From: Thiotrichaceae bacterium UBA7357
Lineage (GTDB): Bacteria > Pseudomonadota > Gammaproteobacteria > Eutrophobiales > Eutrophobiaceae
Direction of reading: 5' to 3'
DNA: 64,000 nucleotides
Assembly: GCA_002470825.1 (NCBI GenBank)
Contig: DKOR01000035.1
Span: 62,001-126,000 of the forward strand
Shown one piece after another: positions 45,241 to 53,812 of the stretch. Position 1 is the stretch's first letter. The number at the start of each line of letters is the position of its first letter. The position numbers were made by a program, and so were the translations under genes. The notes under the pieces were generated by a model. That model was given only the letters and a program-made list of their open reading frames with translations. It was not told the origin of the DNA and did not search any database.

Positions 45241-45900
45241 ATGCAAAAAACTCCTATTTTATATTCTTTCAGACGGTGTCCTTACGCAATACGCGCGCGT
45301 ATGGCAATTTATCAGTCCAATGTAAAGTGTGAAATTAGAGAGGTTGACTTGAATGATAAGCCAGAATCAATGTTATCAATATCAAATAAGGCCACAGTGC
45401 CGGTGCTTTTGATTGAAGATGAAATAAAAATCGATGAAAGTATTGAAATTATGCGTTGGGCTTTGAATCAACATGACCCTACTAATTGGTTGACTAGAGA
45501 TGATCAACTGACTAATGATTTGATTATGCAGAATGATTGTGAATTTAAATATTATTTGGATCGTTATAAATATCATGTGTGCTATCAAGAACACTCTAAG
45601 GAAGAATATCGCAGTAACACTTATAGCTTTCTAGAGAGGCTAGAGAAATGTTTGAGTGAAAATGAAGGTACCTATCTCACAACGAACCATCTCTCTTTCT
45701 CAGATGTCTGTATATTTCCGTTTATTAGACAATTTGCCAATGTTGATTTGGATTGGTTTAATTTGGCTCCCTATGAGCGACTCAAAAAATGGTATAAGGA
45801 GATAGAGCAGAGCATTCTGCTCAAGCACTGTATGCATAAGTATAAGCAATGGCTACCTGAAGATGACGTCATTTATTTTCCATCTGGTAATAGTATATGA
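45241..45900 (+). CDS. glutathione S-transferase-like protein
   Basis: A 219-residue protein with an N-terminal thioredoxin-like domain starting TPILYSFRRCPYAIRARMA, where CPYA resembles the glutaredoxin-2/omega-class active site, and an all-helical C-terminal domain. It lies 25 bases after trhO and overlaps cmoA by 4 bases (ATGA), so it is in the same transcript. Its part in tRNA modification, if any, is unknown. It could use glutathione or merely bind it. Confidence 0.8.
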   Translation: MQKTPILYSFRRCPYAIRARMAIYQSNVKCEIREVDLNDKPESMLSISNKATVPVLLIEDEIKIDESIEIMRWALNQHDPTNWLTRDDQLTNDLIMQNDCEFKYYLDRYKYHVCYQEHSKEEYRSNTYSFLERLEKCLSENEGTYLTTNHLSFSDVCIFPFIRQFANVDLDWFNLAPYERLKKWYKEIEQSILLKHCMHKYKQWLPEDDVIYFPSGNSI

Positions 45901-46625
45901 CTAATAAGGATACTCTATACAGGACTACTGAAGGACCAATAAAACCATTTCAATTTAATCAACATGTAGCTGATGTGTTCCCCGACATGATTGAGCGATC
46001 TGTTCCGGGTTATCCGTTAACGATATCAATGTTAAGTGTTATTGCTGGTCAGTATGCGCAAGAAAATTCAAATATTTATGACTTGGGTTGTTCTCTTGGA
46101 GCAGGAAGTATGGCAATACAACAAGGCTTAAAAACAAAAATGTGCAAAATAATTGGGATTGATAACTCACCGGCAATGATTAATCTGTGCAATAAAAATA
46201 TTTCTCAATACACAAAAGTTAATAAGATACATTTTGAGCTTAGTGACATTCTACAAACAACAATTAAAGACGCTTCTATTGTGGTTATGAACTTTACCTT
46301 ACAGTTTGTGCCTTTGGATAAGCGTTTGTCTCTGATAAATAAAATTTACGAGGGACTATTACCGAGTGGTGTTTTAATTTTATCTGAAAAGATTCTATTT
46401 GATGATGAAATAGAAAATAATACTATGCAAAAATTACATCATCATGTGAAGGAATTTAATGGGTATGAACAGCTTGAAATCGCCAATAAACGTGATGCAC
46501 TTGAAAAAATATTAATTCCTGAAACTTTGAATAACCATCAAGACCGTATTAAGAAAGCGGGGTTTGAAAATTCGATTACTTGGTTGAAATGCTTGAACTT
46601 TGTTTCTTTAATAGCACAAAAATAA
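45897..46625 (+). CDS. cmoA: carboxy-S-adenosyl-methionine synthase
   Basis: A 242-residue SAM-dependent enzyme making carboxy-SAM from SAM and prephenate for tRNA wobble-uridine modification. The N-terminal part FNQHVADVFPDMIERSVPGY and the SAM motif YDLGCSLGAGSMAIQ at about 61-75 are family signatures, as is VVMNFTLQFVP. It overlaps the upstream gene by ATGA and lies 12 bases before cmoB, the partner enzyme. This gene pair is typical of Gammaproteobacteria. Confidence 0.95.
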   Translation: MTNKDTLYRTTEGPIKPFQFNQHVADVFPDMIERSVPGYPLTISMLSVIAGQYAQENSNIYDLGCSLGAGSMAIQQGLKTKMCKIIGIDNSPAMINLCNKNISQYTKVNKIHFELSDILQTTIKDASIVVMNFTLQFVPLDKRLSLINKIYEGLLPSGVLILSEKILFDDEIENNTMQKLHHHVKEFNGYEQLEIANKRDALEKILIPETLNNHQDRIKKAGFENSITWLKCLNFVSLIAQK

Positions 46626-46637
46626 TTTTTTATCGAA

Positions 46638-47609
46638 ATGAATCATAAAAGTTTGTTAGAAGTTCTTGCTGATAACTCGATGCAAGACTGGGCGGTGTTA
46701 TTAGCAAAACAACTAGATGTATATTTTGAGAATATTAATCATGGTGATTATTCTAAATGGCAATTAGCTCTTAATAGCCTTCCGTTACTGGAACCATGTA
46801 ATATAGTTCTTAATACAGACTGTATAAAAATTGGTGATGAAAAAGATTCTACTGAAGATGTTATTTTCGCTTTAGAGCAGCAATTAAAAATATTAATGCC
46901 TTGGCGAAAAGGTCCTTTCAGCTTATTTGGGATAACAATTGATGCCGAATGGCGATCAAATTTGAAATGGTCTCGATTGGCAAAACATATTCGGCCATTA
47001 AAAGGACGTATGGTTCTAGACGTTGGTTCTGGTAATGGTTATTACGGTTGGCGTATGTTGGGTGAAGAGGCAAAGTATGTGGTTGGACTGGATCCAACCT
47101 TACTATTTTATATGCAATTTAATGCAATAAAAAAATATGTAGGTAAGGCTGATATTGACGTTTTACCTTTTGGTCTACAAAAGCTACCTGAATTCGTATT
47201 AAATTTTGATACCGTGTTTTCTATGGGGGTGATCTATCATCAACGGGATCCTCTTGCTCATCTTAAAAAGTTGAAAAGATGTTTAAAAAGTAATGGTGAA
47301 TTAGTATTAGAGACCTTGATTATCGAAAGTGACAAAAATGAGGTGCTTAAGCCTAAAGGCCGTTATGCAAAGATGAATAATGTCTGGGCAATACCGAGTA
47401 CTGTGGCCTTAACCGCTTGGGTAGAGCAGGCTGGTTATCAAAATGTTCGAATAGTCGATGTGATAAATACGACAACTGAAGAACAACGAAGAACTGAATG
47501 GATGCGATTTGAATCTTTATCTGACTTCTTGAATATACAAGATAATACAAAAACTGTAGAAGGTTATTCGAGACCAAGGCGAGCTATTGTTTTGGCGGAA
47601 ACACCTTAA
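46638..47609 (+). CDS. cmoB: tRNA U34 carboxymethyltransferase
   Basis: A 323-residue enzyme that transfers the carboxymethyl group from carboxy-SAM to ho5U34 in tRNA to give cmo5U34. Family blocks are MPWRKGPFSLFGITIDAEWR, the nucleotide-binding VLDVGSGNGYYGWRMLG at about 129-145, and SMGVIYHQRDPLAHL. It follows cmoA directly. Together with trhO upstream, the complete ho5U to cmo5U route is in one run, apart from any prephenate-dependent alternative hydroxylation by TrhP. Confidence 0.95.
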   Translation: MNHKSLLEVLADNSMQDWAVLLAKQLDVYFENINHGDYSKWQLALNSLPLLEPCNIVLNTDCIKIGDEKDSTEDVIFALEQQLKILMPWRKGPFSLFGITIDAEWRSNLKWSRLAKHIRPLKGRMVLDVGSGNGYYGWRMLGEEAKYVVGLDPTLLFYMQFNAIKKYVGKADIDVLPFGLQKLPEFVLNFDTVFSMGVIYHQRDPLAHLKKLKRCLKSNGELVLETLIIESDKNEVLKPKGRYAKMNNVWAIPSTVALTAWVEQAGYQNVRIVDVINTTTEEQRRTEWMRFESLSDFLNIQDNTKTVEGYSRPRRAIVLAETP

Positions 47610-47647
47610 ATCTTTTACGAATTAAACCTTTAGTTGGAGTCTCATGC

Positions 47648-48766
47648 ATGATGAGTAAACAATTCATTTATCTTCTTTTTTCGGTACTCTCGACTGCTAA
47701 CGTAATGGCTTTGGATTTTTTTTATTCAGAAGAACATGACTTTACTGTTGAGACATTGGTCACTGGTTTAGAAAATCCATGGTCTATTGATTTTATGCCG
47801 GATGGAAAGATATTAATAGTTGAACGATCTGGTCGTCTGCGTATTTTTGATGACAGTAAACTATCCTCACCAATAAAAGGCTTGCCAAGATTTAAGGCGA
47901 AAGGACAGGGTGGTTTACTTGATATTGCACTGGATCCAGATTTTATAAATAACCAAATACTTTATTTATCTTATTCGGGTGCCGATGGCAGTTTATTAGG
48001 GACAGAAGTTGTAAGTGCTAAATTAGTCGGCGAACAATTAACTAATTTAAAAATACTCTTTAAAGCCTTACCAAAATCGCGTGGAGGTCACCATTTTGGT
48101 TCGCGACTATTGATTACAAAAACAGGAGAACTGTTTATTACACTTGGCGATCGTGGTGACAAAGAACGTGCACAAAATACGAATGACCATGCAGGTTCAT
48201 TAATACGCATTAATAAAGATGGTTCGATACCAAAAGATAATCCCTTTGTCGATAATCCAAGCATAAGAGATGAAATTTACACCTATGGAAATAGAAATAT
48301 GCAAGGTATCGCCATGCACCCAGAGACTAATGATATTTGGACGATAGAGCATGGGCCTCAAGGTGGCGATGAATTGAATTTAATGAAGCCGGGCATAAAT
48401 TATGGTTGGCCAGTTATTACATATGGGGTTAATTATGTTGTTGGCACAAAAATAGGCGAGGGAACAGCAAAAGCTACTATGGCACAGCCTATTCATTACT
48501 GGGTACCTTCAATAGCAACATCTAGTCTATTATTTTATACAGGCAATAAGTTTTCTAATTGGCAGTATAATGCTTTTGTTAGCTCGCTTGTCTTTGGGCA
48601 ATTGGCAAGATTAAAGATAATAAATAATAAAGTAATTGATGAAGAGCGTTTATTAAATGGAGAGTTTGGTCGAATAAGAGAAGTACACCAAGGGCTAGAT
48701 GGTTTTCTTTATTTTATAACTGATGATTCTGATGGTTCGCTATTCAGAATCAAACCAGTTAAATGA
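47648..48766 (+). CDS. periplasmic PQQ-dependent aldose sugar dehydrogenase family protein
   Basis: A 372-residue protein with a signal peptide (about 1-22) and the six-bladed propeller of the soluble glucose dehydrogenase/YliI family. Motifs seen are LENPWSIDFMPDGKILIVER, GGLLDIALDPDF, GGHHFGSRLLI, YGNRNMQGIAMHP and WTIEHGPQGGDELN. These proteins oxidise aldoses with PQQ. A PQQ enzyme suits a methylotroph that makes PQQ for methanol oxidation. It lies 38 bases after cmoB. Two adjacent ATGs (47648, 47651) are possible starts, with GGAG upstream. Confidence 0.88.
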   Translation: MMSKQFIYLLFSVLSTANVMALDFFYSEEHDFTVETLVTGLENPWSIDFMPDGKILIVERSGRLRIFDDSKLSSPIKGLPRFKAKGQGGLLDIALDPDFINNQILYLSYSGADGSLLGTEVVSAKLVGEQLTNLKILFKALPKSRGGHHFGSRLLITKTGELFITLGDRGDKERAQNTNDHAGSLIRINKDGSIPKDNPFVDNPSIRDEIYTYGNRNMQGIAMHPETNDIWTIEHGPQGGDELNLMKPGINYGWPVITYGVNYVVGTKIGEGTAKATMAQPIHYWVPSIATSSLLFYTGNKFSNWQYNAFVSSLVFGQLARLKIINNKVIDEERLLNGEFGRIREVHQGLDGFLYFITDDSDGSLFRIKPVK

Positions 48767-48835
48767 TTTGTTGTTTGATTGATAAGCCCCTGATAGGCAC
48801 CATCAACTAATATAAAGGGAAAGTATTGTTATCCT

Positions 48836-49117
48836 TCAATCTTCTCGACTATTTATTTCGAGTAAATGATAGCCAAACTGAGTCTTAACTGGTCCGTGAA
48901 CTGCCCCTATAGCACCACTAAAGACAACTTCATCGAATTCTTTTACCATTTGACCAGGACCAAATTCACCTAAGTCACCCCCATTCTTGCCAGAAGGGCA
49001 ACTTGAATTTTCTTTTGCTACTTCGGCGAAATCAGCTCCATCCTCTATTTGCTTTTTGAGTGTCCTGCATAGGTCTTCGTTGTCTACTAATATGTGCCGC
49101 GCACGCGCTTTAGCCAT
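48836..49117 (-). CDS. ppiC: peptidyl-prolyl cis-trans isomerase, parvulin type
   Basis: A 93-residue stand-alone parvulin, the size of E. coli PpiC. It shows ARHILVDNEDLC at the start, ADFAEVAKENSSCPSGKNGG in the middle, LGEFGPGQMVKEFDEVVF, and the final KTQFGYHLLEI. There is no signal peptide, so it works in the cytoplasm. The start is the ATG at 49117 with GGAG upstream; the frame extends 5 codons to a TTG that lacks a ribosome site. Convergent with the sugar dehydrogenase gene. Confidence 0.93.
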   Translation of the reverse strand: MAKARARHILVDNEDLCRTLKKQIEDGADFAEVAKENSSCPSGKNGGDLGEFGPGQMVKEFDEVVFSGAIGAVHGPVKTQFGYHLLEINSRED

Positions 49118-49771
49118 TTTGTTCTCCGTCAAATTATCATTCTTATTAAATTTATATTAAATATTTTAAAGTTTTAATCCTAGTCAACAACGACATGTTC
49201 TTAAATCCAGCTGTTTGAAACAGACTCAATAATTTTCGTATCTCTTTCAAGCTTTCTTGCAATGTTGTTTTAATCTGGTTCAGTATTTTTTTGCAAGTTA
49301 TATTGTGCGATGCACAATGGTCTCTTAGATTAACTCTTTACTCCAGAAATAGTAAGTCAAATTTTGTGAAAGACCTAGATAATAAGGAATAATGTATGAT
49401 TTTTTTAAGTAGAATTCTACAATTTTTAATATTTTAGATAAAATATGTGAATAAATAATAATGAAAATTTACTTATAAAAGCATGATTTTATTGAATATT
49501 AATAATTGTCAAGTCGCTTTTTTTTGAAGTTGATTATGTGAATGTGTATCTTCCAGTCTAAATTCGAGTAAAGTTTATAGACAATGTGAATCCCAACATA
49601 TAACAACTGTATGCAATCTTAAAAATTATAAATATCTGTGATATTCACAAAAAAGGAAGTGACAATAAATAGATGATTAATGTTTCCCAAGCCATTTTTC
49701 TTTGTTTATTAAAAAGGAAAAACTGCTATGATTGTAACTACTAGAAATGCATTATTGCGATAATTAAATAC
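49118..49771. other. non-coding spacer between divergent ppiC and the M15 peptidase gene
   Basis: A 654-base, very AT-rich spacer. It should hold the promoters of both divergent genes. I found no coding frame, RNA gene or strong dyad. Confidence 0.5.
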
Positions 49772-50617
49772 ATGAATAGAAGGTCTTTATTAAAAGTCGT
49801 AGGATTAGGTTTTTTAGGGCTTGGTTTTGCTCAGGAAGTTTCATCAAAAAAAATCCAGGGTTATTTTGCGGGTAAAAAAACTTATCCTGAAGATGGCCTC
49901 AAGGATTATCTACAGAAAATTCAAAACTTTAATAAGCATCACGACGACGATGTATTGCTTAATACCGAACAGTACGGCATATTTGAATCTACTGTTTTGA
50001 AGCTTCGGCGCCTACAAAAGTTGGTTGGTCATGGAAATTTTAATATATTGAATTTTACCGATGCGTTGTCTTTCGCTCGTAATTATTCCAATGTTGGTGA
50101 ATTTACAAAAAAAGAACTTAAGTTTATGGAATTGACCTTTTATGAAGATGGGCAGCTATATGGTTTTTTGGGTCAAAAACCTCTAAAAGAAATAACCGAT
50201 CAGGTACGAAAGAAAGATGTGATCAAAATACCGTATAGTGGGAATTATCTTTACAAAGAAAGGTCAATTGAAATATATCAAGAAATTAAAAAAGAATTGG
50301 GTGACCAGGTGATTCTGACTTCTGGGATTCGAAGTGTCATGAAACAGTTTTTGTTATTTCTAAATAAAGTTCAGAGAAGTGAGGGTAATCTATCTCTTGC
50401 CTCTCGTTCTCTTGCTCCCCCAGGCTACTCATTCCATGGTAATGGTGATTTTGATGTCGGACAAAAAGGTTATGGAAAATTGAATTTCACCGGGACATTT
50501 ACTGAAACCGATGTTTATAAACGGCTTTCTGAAATGGGATATCTTCAGCTACGTTATCCAGAAGATAATAAACTAGGTGTGCGTTATGAACCTTGGCATA
50601 TAAAAATTAATACTTAA
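49772..50617 (+). CDS. D-alanyl-D-alanine carboxypeptidase family protein (M15/VanY) with a twin-arginine leader
   Basis: A 281-residue exported protein. The N-terminus NRRSLLKVVGLGFLGLGFA has the two Arg, the Leu and the Lys of a Tat signal. The C-terminal domain (about 165-281) resembles zinc peptidases of family M15: SGIRS, SFHGNGDFDVG with the His and Asp ligands, and EPWHIKI with the last His. It probably cuts peptidoglycan peptides in the periplasm. The central part (about 40-160) is not recognised. It stands as a single gene, closed by a strong terminator at 50657. Confidence 0.8.
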   Translation: MNRRSLLKVVGLGFLGLGFAQEVSSKKIQGYFAGKKTYPEDGLKDYLQKIQNFNKHHDDDVLLNTEQYGIFESTVLKLRRLQKLVGHGNFNILNFTDALSFARNYSNVGEFTKKELKFMELTFYEDGQLYGFLGQKPLKEITDQVRKKDVIKIPYSGNYLYKERSIEIYQEIKKELGDQVILTSGIRSVMKQFLLFLNKVQRSEGNLSLASRSLAPPGYSFHGNGDFDVGQKGYGKLNFTGTFTETDVYKRLSEMGYLQLRYPEDNKLGVRYEPWHIKINT

Positions 50618-50656
50618 GTGTGTAATTTTAAAAAAAATTGTAGTTTTGTTAAAAAA

Positions 50657-50697
50657 TTTAAATGACAAGTGCCACTTATGAGCACTTGTCATTTAAA
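50657..50697. terminator. strong bidirectional terminator
   Basis: TTTAAATGACAAGTG and CACTTGTCATTTAAA form a perfect 15-base stem around an 11-base loop. It sits between two convergent genes, 40 bases after one stop and 21 after the other. A-rich and T-rich ends on the two sides suit termination in both directions. Confidence 0.85.
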
Positions 50698-50717
50698 GTA
50701 GTATATTTCAGTAGACT

Positions 50718-51833
50718 TCAAAATGCATATTGCCAACCAGCTGTAATAGTCAAGTCCGTCTCCATTTGAGGACCATTTAAATTTCTATATAAAGGAATTC
50801 CTGACTCAAACGTAAGTCTGTGACTACGCATTAGTCCGCTTTGACCGGCAATATTAAATCCAAAATGCAAATTTAGAATGTCTCCACCGTGATTATTCGG
50901 ATCTGCAGTTTGGACTGGACCAACAATATTTGAATCTATGCCATCAATCTTACCTTCATGAGAGTATGAAAGTCTGGTTGACATGCTTATCCATGGACGC
51001 CATTGGTAACTTACCCAGGCAGAAGAGTTTTGTTTATCTCCAAGACTATAACCATTATTGCTACCTAAACGAAAGGTCCCTAAGTATTGTGTCCCCCAAC
51101 TAAAATCATTAAAGCTACCGGTATAGGTAATACCCGGTAACGCATCTAATGTGCCAGATCCAAGCTGCATTGGATATGGTAGACGCACATTTACGCGTAT
51201 ACTGTTTGGGGCTAGTATGTTGTCCCTTTTCTGGTTTGAGCCGCTAGGCAAACTTAAACCAGCATTTATGTGTAAATGGTGTGAACCATTATCAAATAAC
51301 CGAATTAGCCCCGTGATTTTTGTATCACCAATGCCTTTACTTTTTGTGTTGAATGTACCAATTCTTTCTGAACCGGCCCCATTGAAGGTAATATGTTCCA
51401 TCGATTTTTCTGCATACATAGTCATTAACATTAATGTTAACCAATCACTAGGGGCATACATTGCACCAAACATATGCATCTCCATAGACATCTCAGTTGG
51501 TACTATTCGTAAATTCGCAGGCTGTCCCGGTATTCCAAAGAAACGGTTTGTTATACTTGAAATTATTTCTTCGGGAGAGAGTTCGTTTTTTCTATTCCTG
51601 TTTCCCTCCATATCCATATACATATAGCGATATGACAACATCCACTCTCCCTTGCTGTGCATATGATCACCCATGACCCCGATTGGGGCATGGCTATCAG
51701 AACGGACGGACTTTAATCCGTCATTACTTAACACCATGCTAGCGCTGTCTTTATGGTCGTCAGCATGGACTTGTGAATTTAATAATAAAATAATAAAAGT
51801 GTGAATCAATAAGTTCCTGAGTAAAGAAATCAA
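50718..51833 (-). CDS. outer-membrane beta-barrel protein rich in Met and His, possibly copper-related
   Basis: A 371-residue protein with a signal peptide (cut near VHADD), many short amphipathic strands and a C-terminal aromatic residue (AGWQYAF), as expected for an outer-membrane barrel. The segment after the signal, with HAPIGVMGDHMHSKGEWML and YRYMYMDMEGN, is rich in His and Met. It is similar to barrels annotated simply as transporter. The next gene upstream (DUF2946, His-rich) belongs to a family often found with copper genes, so metal handling is a reasonable guess, not a demonstrated role. It starts 71 bases after that gene. Confidence 0.7.
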   Translation of the reverse strand: MISLLRNLLIHTFIILLLNSQVHADDHKDSASMVLSNDGLKSVRSDSHAPIGVMGDHMHSKGEWMLSYRYMYMDMEGNRNRKNELSPEEIISSITNRFFGIPGQPANLRIVPTEMSMEMHMFGAMYAPSDWLTLMLMTMYAEKSMEHITFNGAGSERIGTFNTKSKGIGDTKITGLIRLFDNGSHHLHINAGLSLPSGSNQKRDNILAPNSIRVNVRLPYPMQLGSGTLDALPGITYTGSFNDFSWGTQYLGTFRLGSNNGYSLGDKQNSSAWVSYQWRPWISMSTRLSYSHEGKIDGIDSNIVGPVQTADPNNHGGDILNLHFGFNIAGQSGLMRSHRLTFESGIPLYRNLNGPQMETDLTITAGWQYAF

Positions 51834-51904
51834 TTTAGTTCTCCCAGATAAAAAGTTTCATTACTACTTTGCATAGGTAGTAATAATTAGTAATTAATTA
51901 TAAT

Positions 51905-52342
51905 TCAACTTAGGAGAGGAGGTGCGCGAGGGAGGTTTAAAATAATACTGCTTTGTCGGAGGAATGATGTTTGATAAAAAATAACTTCATCTATTAATCT
52001 GACATCTCGAACATGAGAGTGAAATGAGTAAACTAATAACAATTGACTGCTTGAAGACCAAAAGCTACAGGCAGAAAATTCATGGCCTTGTGTTTCATAA
52101 TCATATTCATCACGTTCTTGATGGTGCTCATGATGATGGTGTTGGTGTTGAGAAGACTCTGATATTTTTTCTATAGCATTAATACCAGCTGATCCTCCGC
52201 ACATCATGATCGAAAAGAGATTACCGTTGTTTGAGTTGATATTGACCATGAAACCAGAGGCAACTAATGAACGCATCAAAAAACACAACAACAGAAAGCG
52301 GGTCATTTTTTTAGATATAATTAATTTGCGAAAAGTATGCAT
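51905..52342 (-). CDS. DUF2946-like membrane or secreted protein with a His cluster
   Basis: A 145-residue protein with an N-terminal hydrophobic segment (FLLLCFLMRSLVASGFMV), a lone Cys in IMMCGGSAG, a histidine cluster QHQHHHHEHHQ, a second Cys followed by a hydrophobic stretch, and the closing RAPP motif typical of DUF2946. Members are often linked with copper uptake or resistance genes, and the downstream gene codes for a Met/His-rich outer-membrane protein. Function unknown. The ATG at 52306 is an alternative start that would shorten it by 12 residues. Confidence 0.7.
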   Translation of the reverse strand: MHTFRKLIISKKMTRFLLLCFLMRSLVASGFMVNINSNNGNLFSIMMCGGSAGINAIEKISESSQHQHHHHEHHQERDEYDYETQGHEFSACSFWSSSSQLLLVYSFHSHVRDVRLIDEVIFYQTSFLRQSSIILNLPRAPPLLS

Positions 52343-52415
52343 AGACTATGTTATGTCGTGAACTTGGTTCATTAATAATATTTAAGCATATTCTGATTAT
52401 CTAGAGGCATGCATA

Positions 52416-53240
52416 TTACAATTTTTCAATTTTTTTTCTAAAACTTATTAGTGTAAAGTCATCAGGATGACAGCATCTGTCGTGAAGCGGCATTTCCATA
52501 TTTAAATTACATTGGTCGATCAATTTTCCAATAGCATCTAGCAATGGTTCTTTGCATATAAACTTGCAGATCTCTTTATTATAGATATTATCTGGTAAGG
52601 CATCACTAGAAAGTATAAGTGTGTCATTATCTGAGAGGTCAAGGACAGGACCAATATTTATATGATTATCTTCACAACCGACATAATTATATATTAAATT
52701 GCGTTCGGGATGTTTCATAGCTTGTTCTTTATCAAATGCACCACACATCAGTCCATAGCCTACTGGTGAGTGAGAGAGAGACTCGTATCTCATATCTCCA
52801 TGTTTGTCGGTGAGCAATATAAGAGAATCACCTGCATGGTAGGTTCTCAATTTATTTCCAGACAGTTCAGCTATAGAAACTGTAGTGCCTGCTCTGACAT
52901 TCCTGCTTGAAATTTTTTCATTAGCTTCGTCAATACCATCTAATATAGATTCACGCACAGAAGATTTAATATTGGCTACTGCTGATATTAATGATTGGAT
53001 AACGATTTTTGAAGCTTCTTCGCCGTCAGACATTCCACCTATGCCATCGGCTACGACTAATATTATCGTTTCATCATCGACAGGAATAACAGCTAAGGCA
53101 TCTTCATTCGGAGTGTTTTTCTTAGGCGATCTATTTGAATAATAGACTAGCTCACCATGAATCGTTGAAATATATACGGGTTCAGTATCTGTGGCTTTGA
53201 ATCGTGTAATAATATCGGTGTTACTATACATTTCATACAT
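52416..53240 (-). CDS. PP2C-family serine/threonine protein phosphatase
   Basis: A 274-residue phosphatase with the metal-binding motifs of the PPM family: PNEDALAV near residue 43, VVADGIGGMSDGEEASK near 62-78, GTTVSIAEL, YHAGDSLILL, LSSDALPDN and the final Asp in HPDDFTLI. It dephosphorylates Ser/Thr residues. No Ser/Thr kinase gene lies next to it. It stands alone with large spacers on its upstream side. The physiological substrate is unknown. Confidence 0.9.
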   Translation of the reverse strand: MYEMYSNTDIITRFKATDTEPVYISTIHGELVYYSNRSPKKNTPNEDALAVIPVDDETIILVVADGIGGMSDGEEASKIVIQSLISAVANIKSSVRESILDGIDEANEKISSRNVRAGTTVSIAELSGNKLRTYHAGDSLILLTDKHGDMRYESLSHSPVGYGLMCGAFDKEQAMKHPERNLIYNYVGCEDNHINIGPVLDLSDNDTLILSSDALPDNIYNKEICKFICKEPLLDAIGKLIDQCNLNMEMPLHDRCCHPDDFTLISFRKKIEKL

Positions 53241-53812
53241 TGTACTAAATCTTCACAAAATATTCGAATATTAATCTTGTACTTTAAACATTGATTCTGA
53301 TTATATTTGCAACAATAGCATCTGACGATAATAGATAAGGTGAAATACATCCGAAGATTATTAATAGCATGAAATATAATTTTTTTTAGTCAGAATATAA
53401 ATCATACATATTACTTAGAATAGAAAGGAGCACATTCTTATAATAGGTTATAACAGTTTTGCTGAGAGTTCTATATTGATACATTTTAAATTCTTAAAGT
53501 AGATTAGAATGTTCTTATGAATGCTGTTGACTCGCGTTGAGTCGTTTGTCGGGCTAAAATCTGAACAAGTTTTATATTTTGCGCATAAAATTTTAATAAA
53601 TCATATTATATAGGTTTCTTAAAAAAAAGATCGCAACAGATTATATTTTGGTTTGGGGTTGTTGAGCTAAATAATCTTAAGATCCAACTGAGAACTTAAT
53701 CGTCCGCTAGAAGCCTTCTTTTAGAAAATGGCACGTTAAAATAAACATTAAATGTTTCAATATTAATCATGTATATTTGAAATTCTCATACAGATTTTTT
53801 TGTTATATGGGC
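53241..53812. other. non-coding spacer upstream of the phosphatase gene
   Basis: A 572-base AT-rich spacer. A small dyad GACTC-GCGTT-GAGTC lies at 53529-53543 and could be an operator. No coding frame or RNA gene was seen. Confidence 0.45.

Noticed and set aside
53529..53543. GACTC-GCGTT-GAGTC dyad as a regulatory site
   Set aside because: Five-base arms are too short to support a separate claim; noted only within the spacer.
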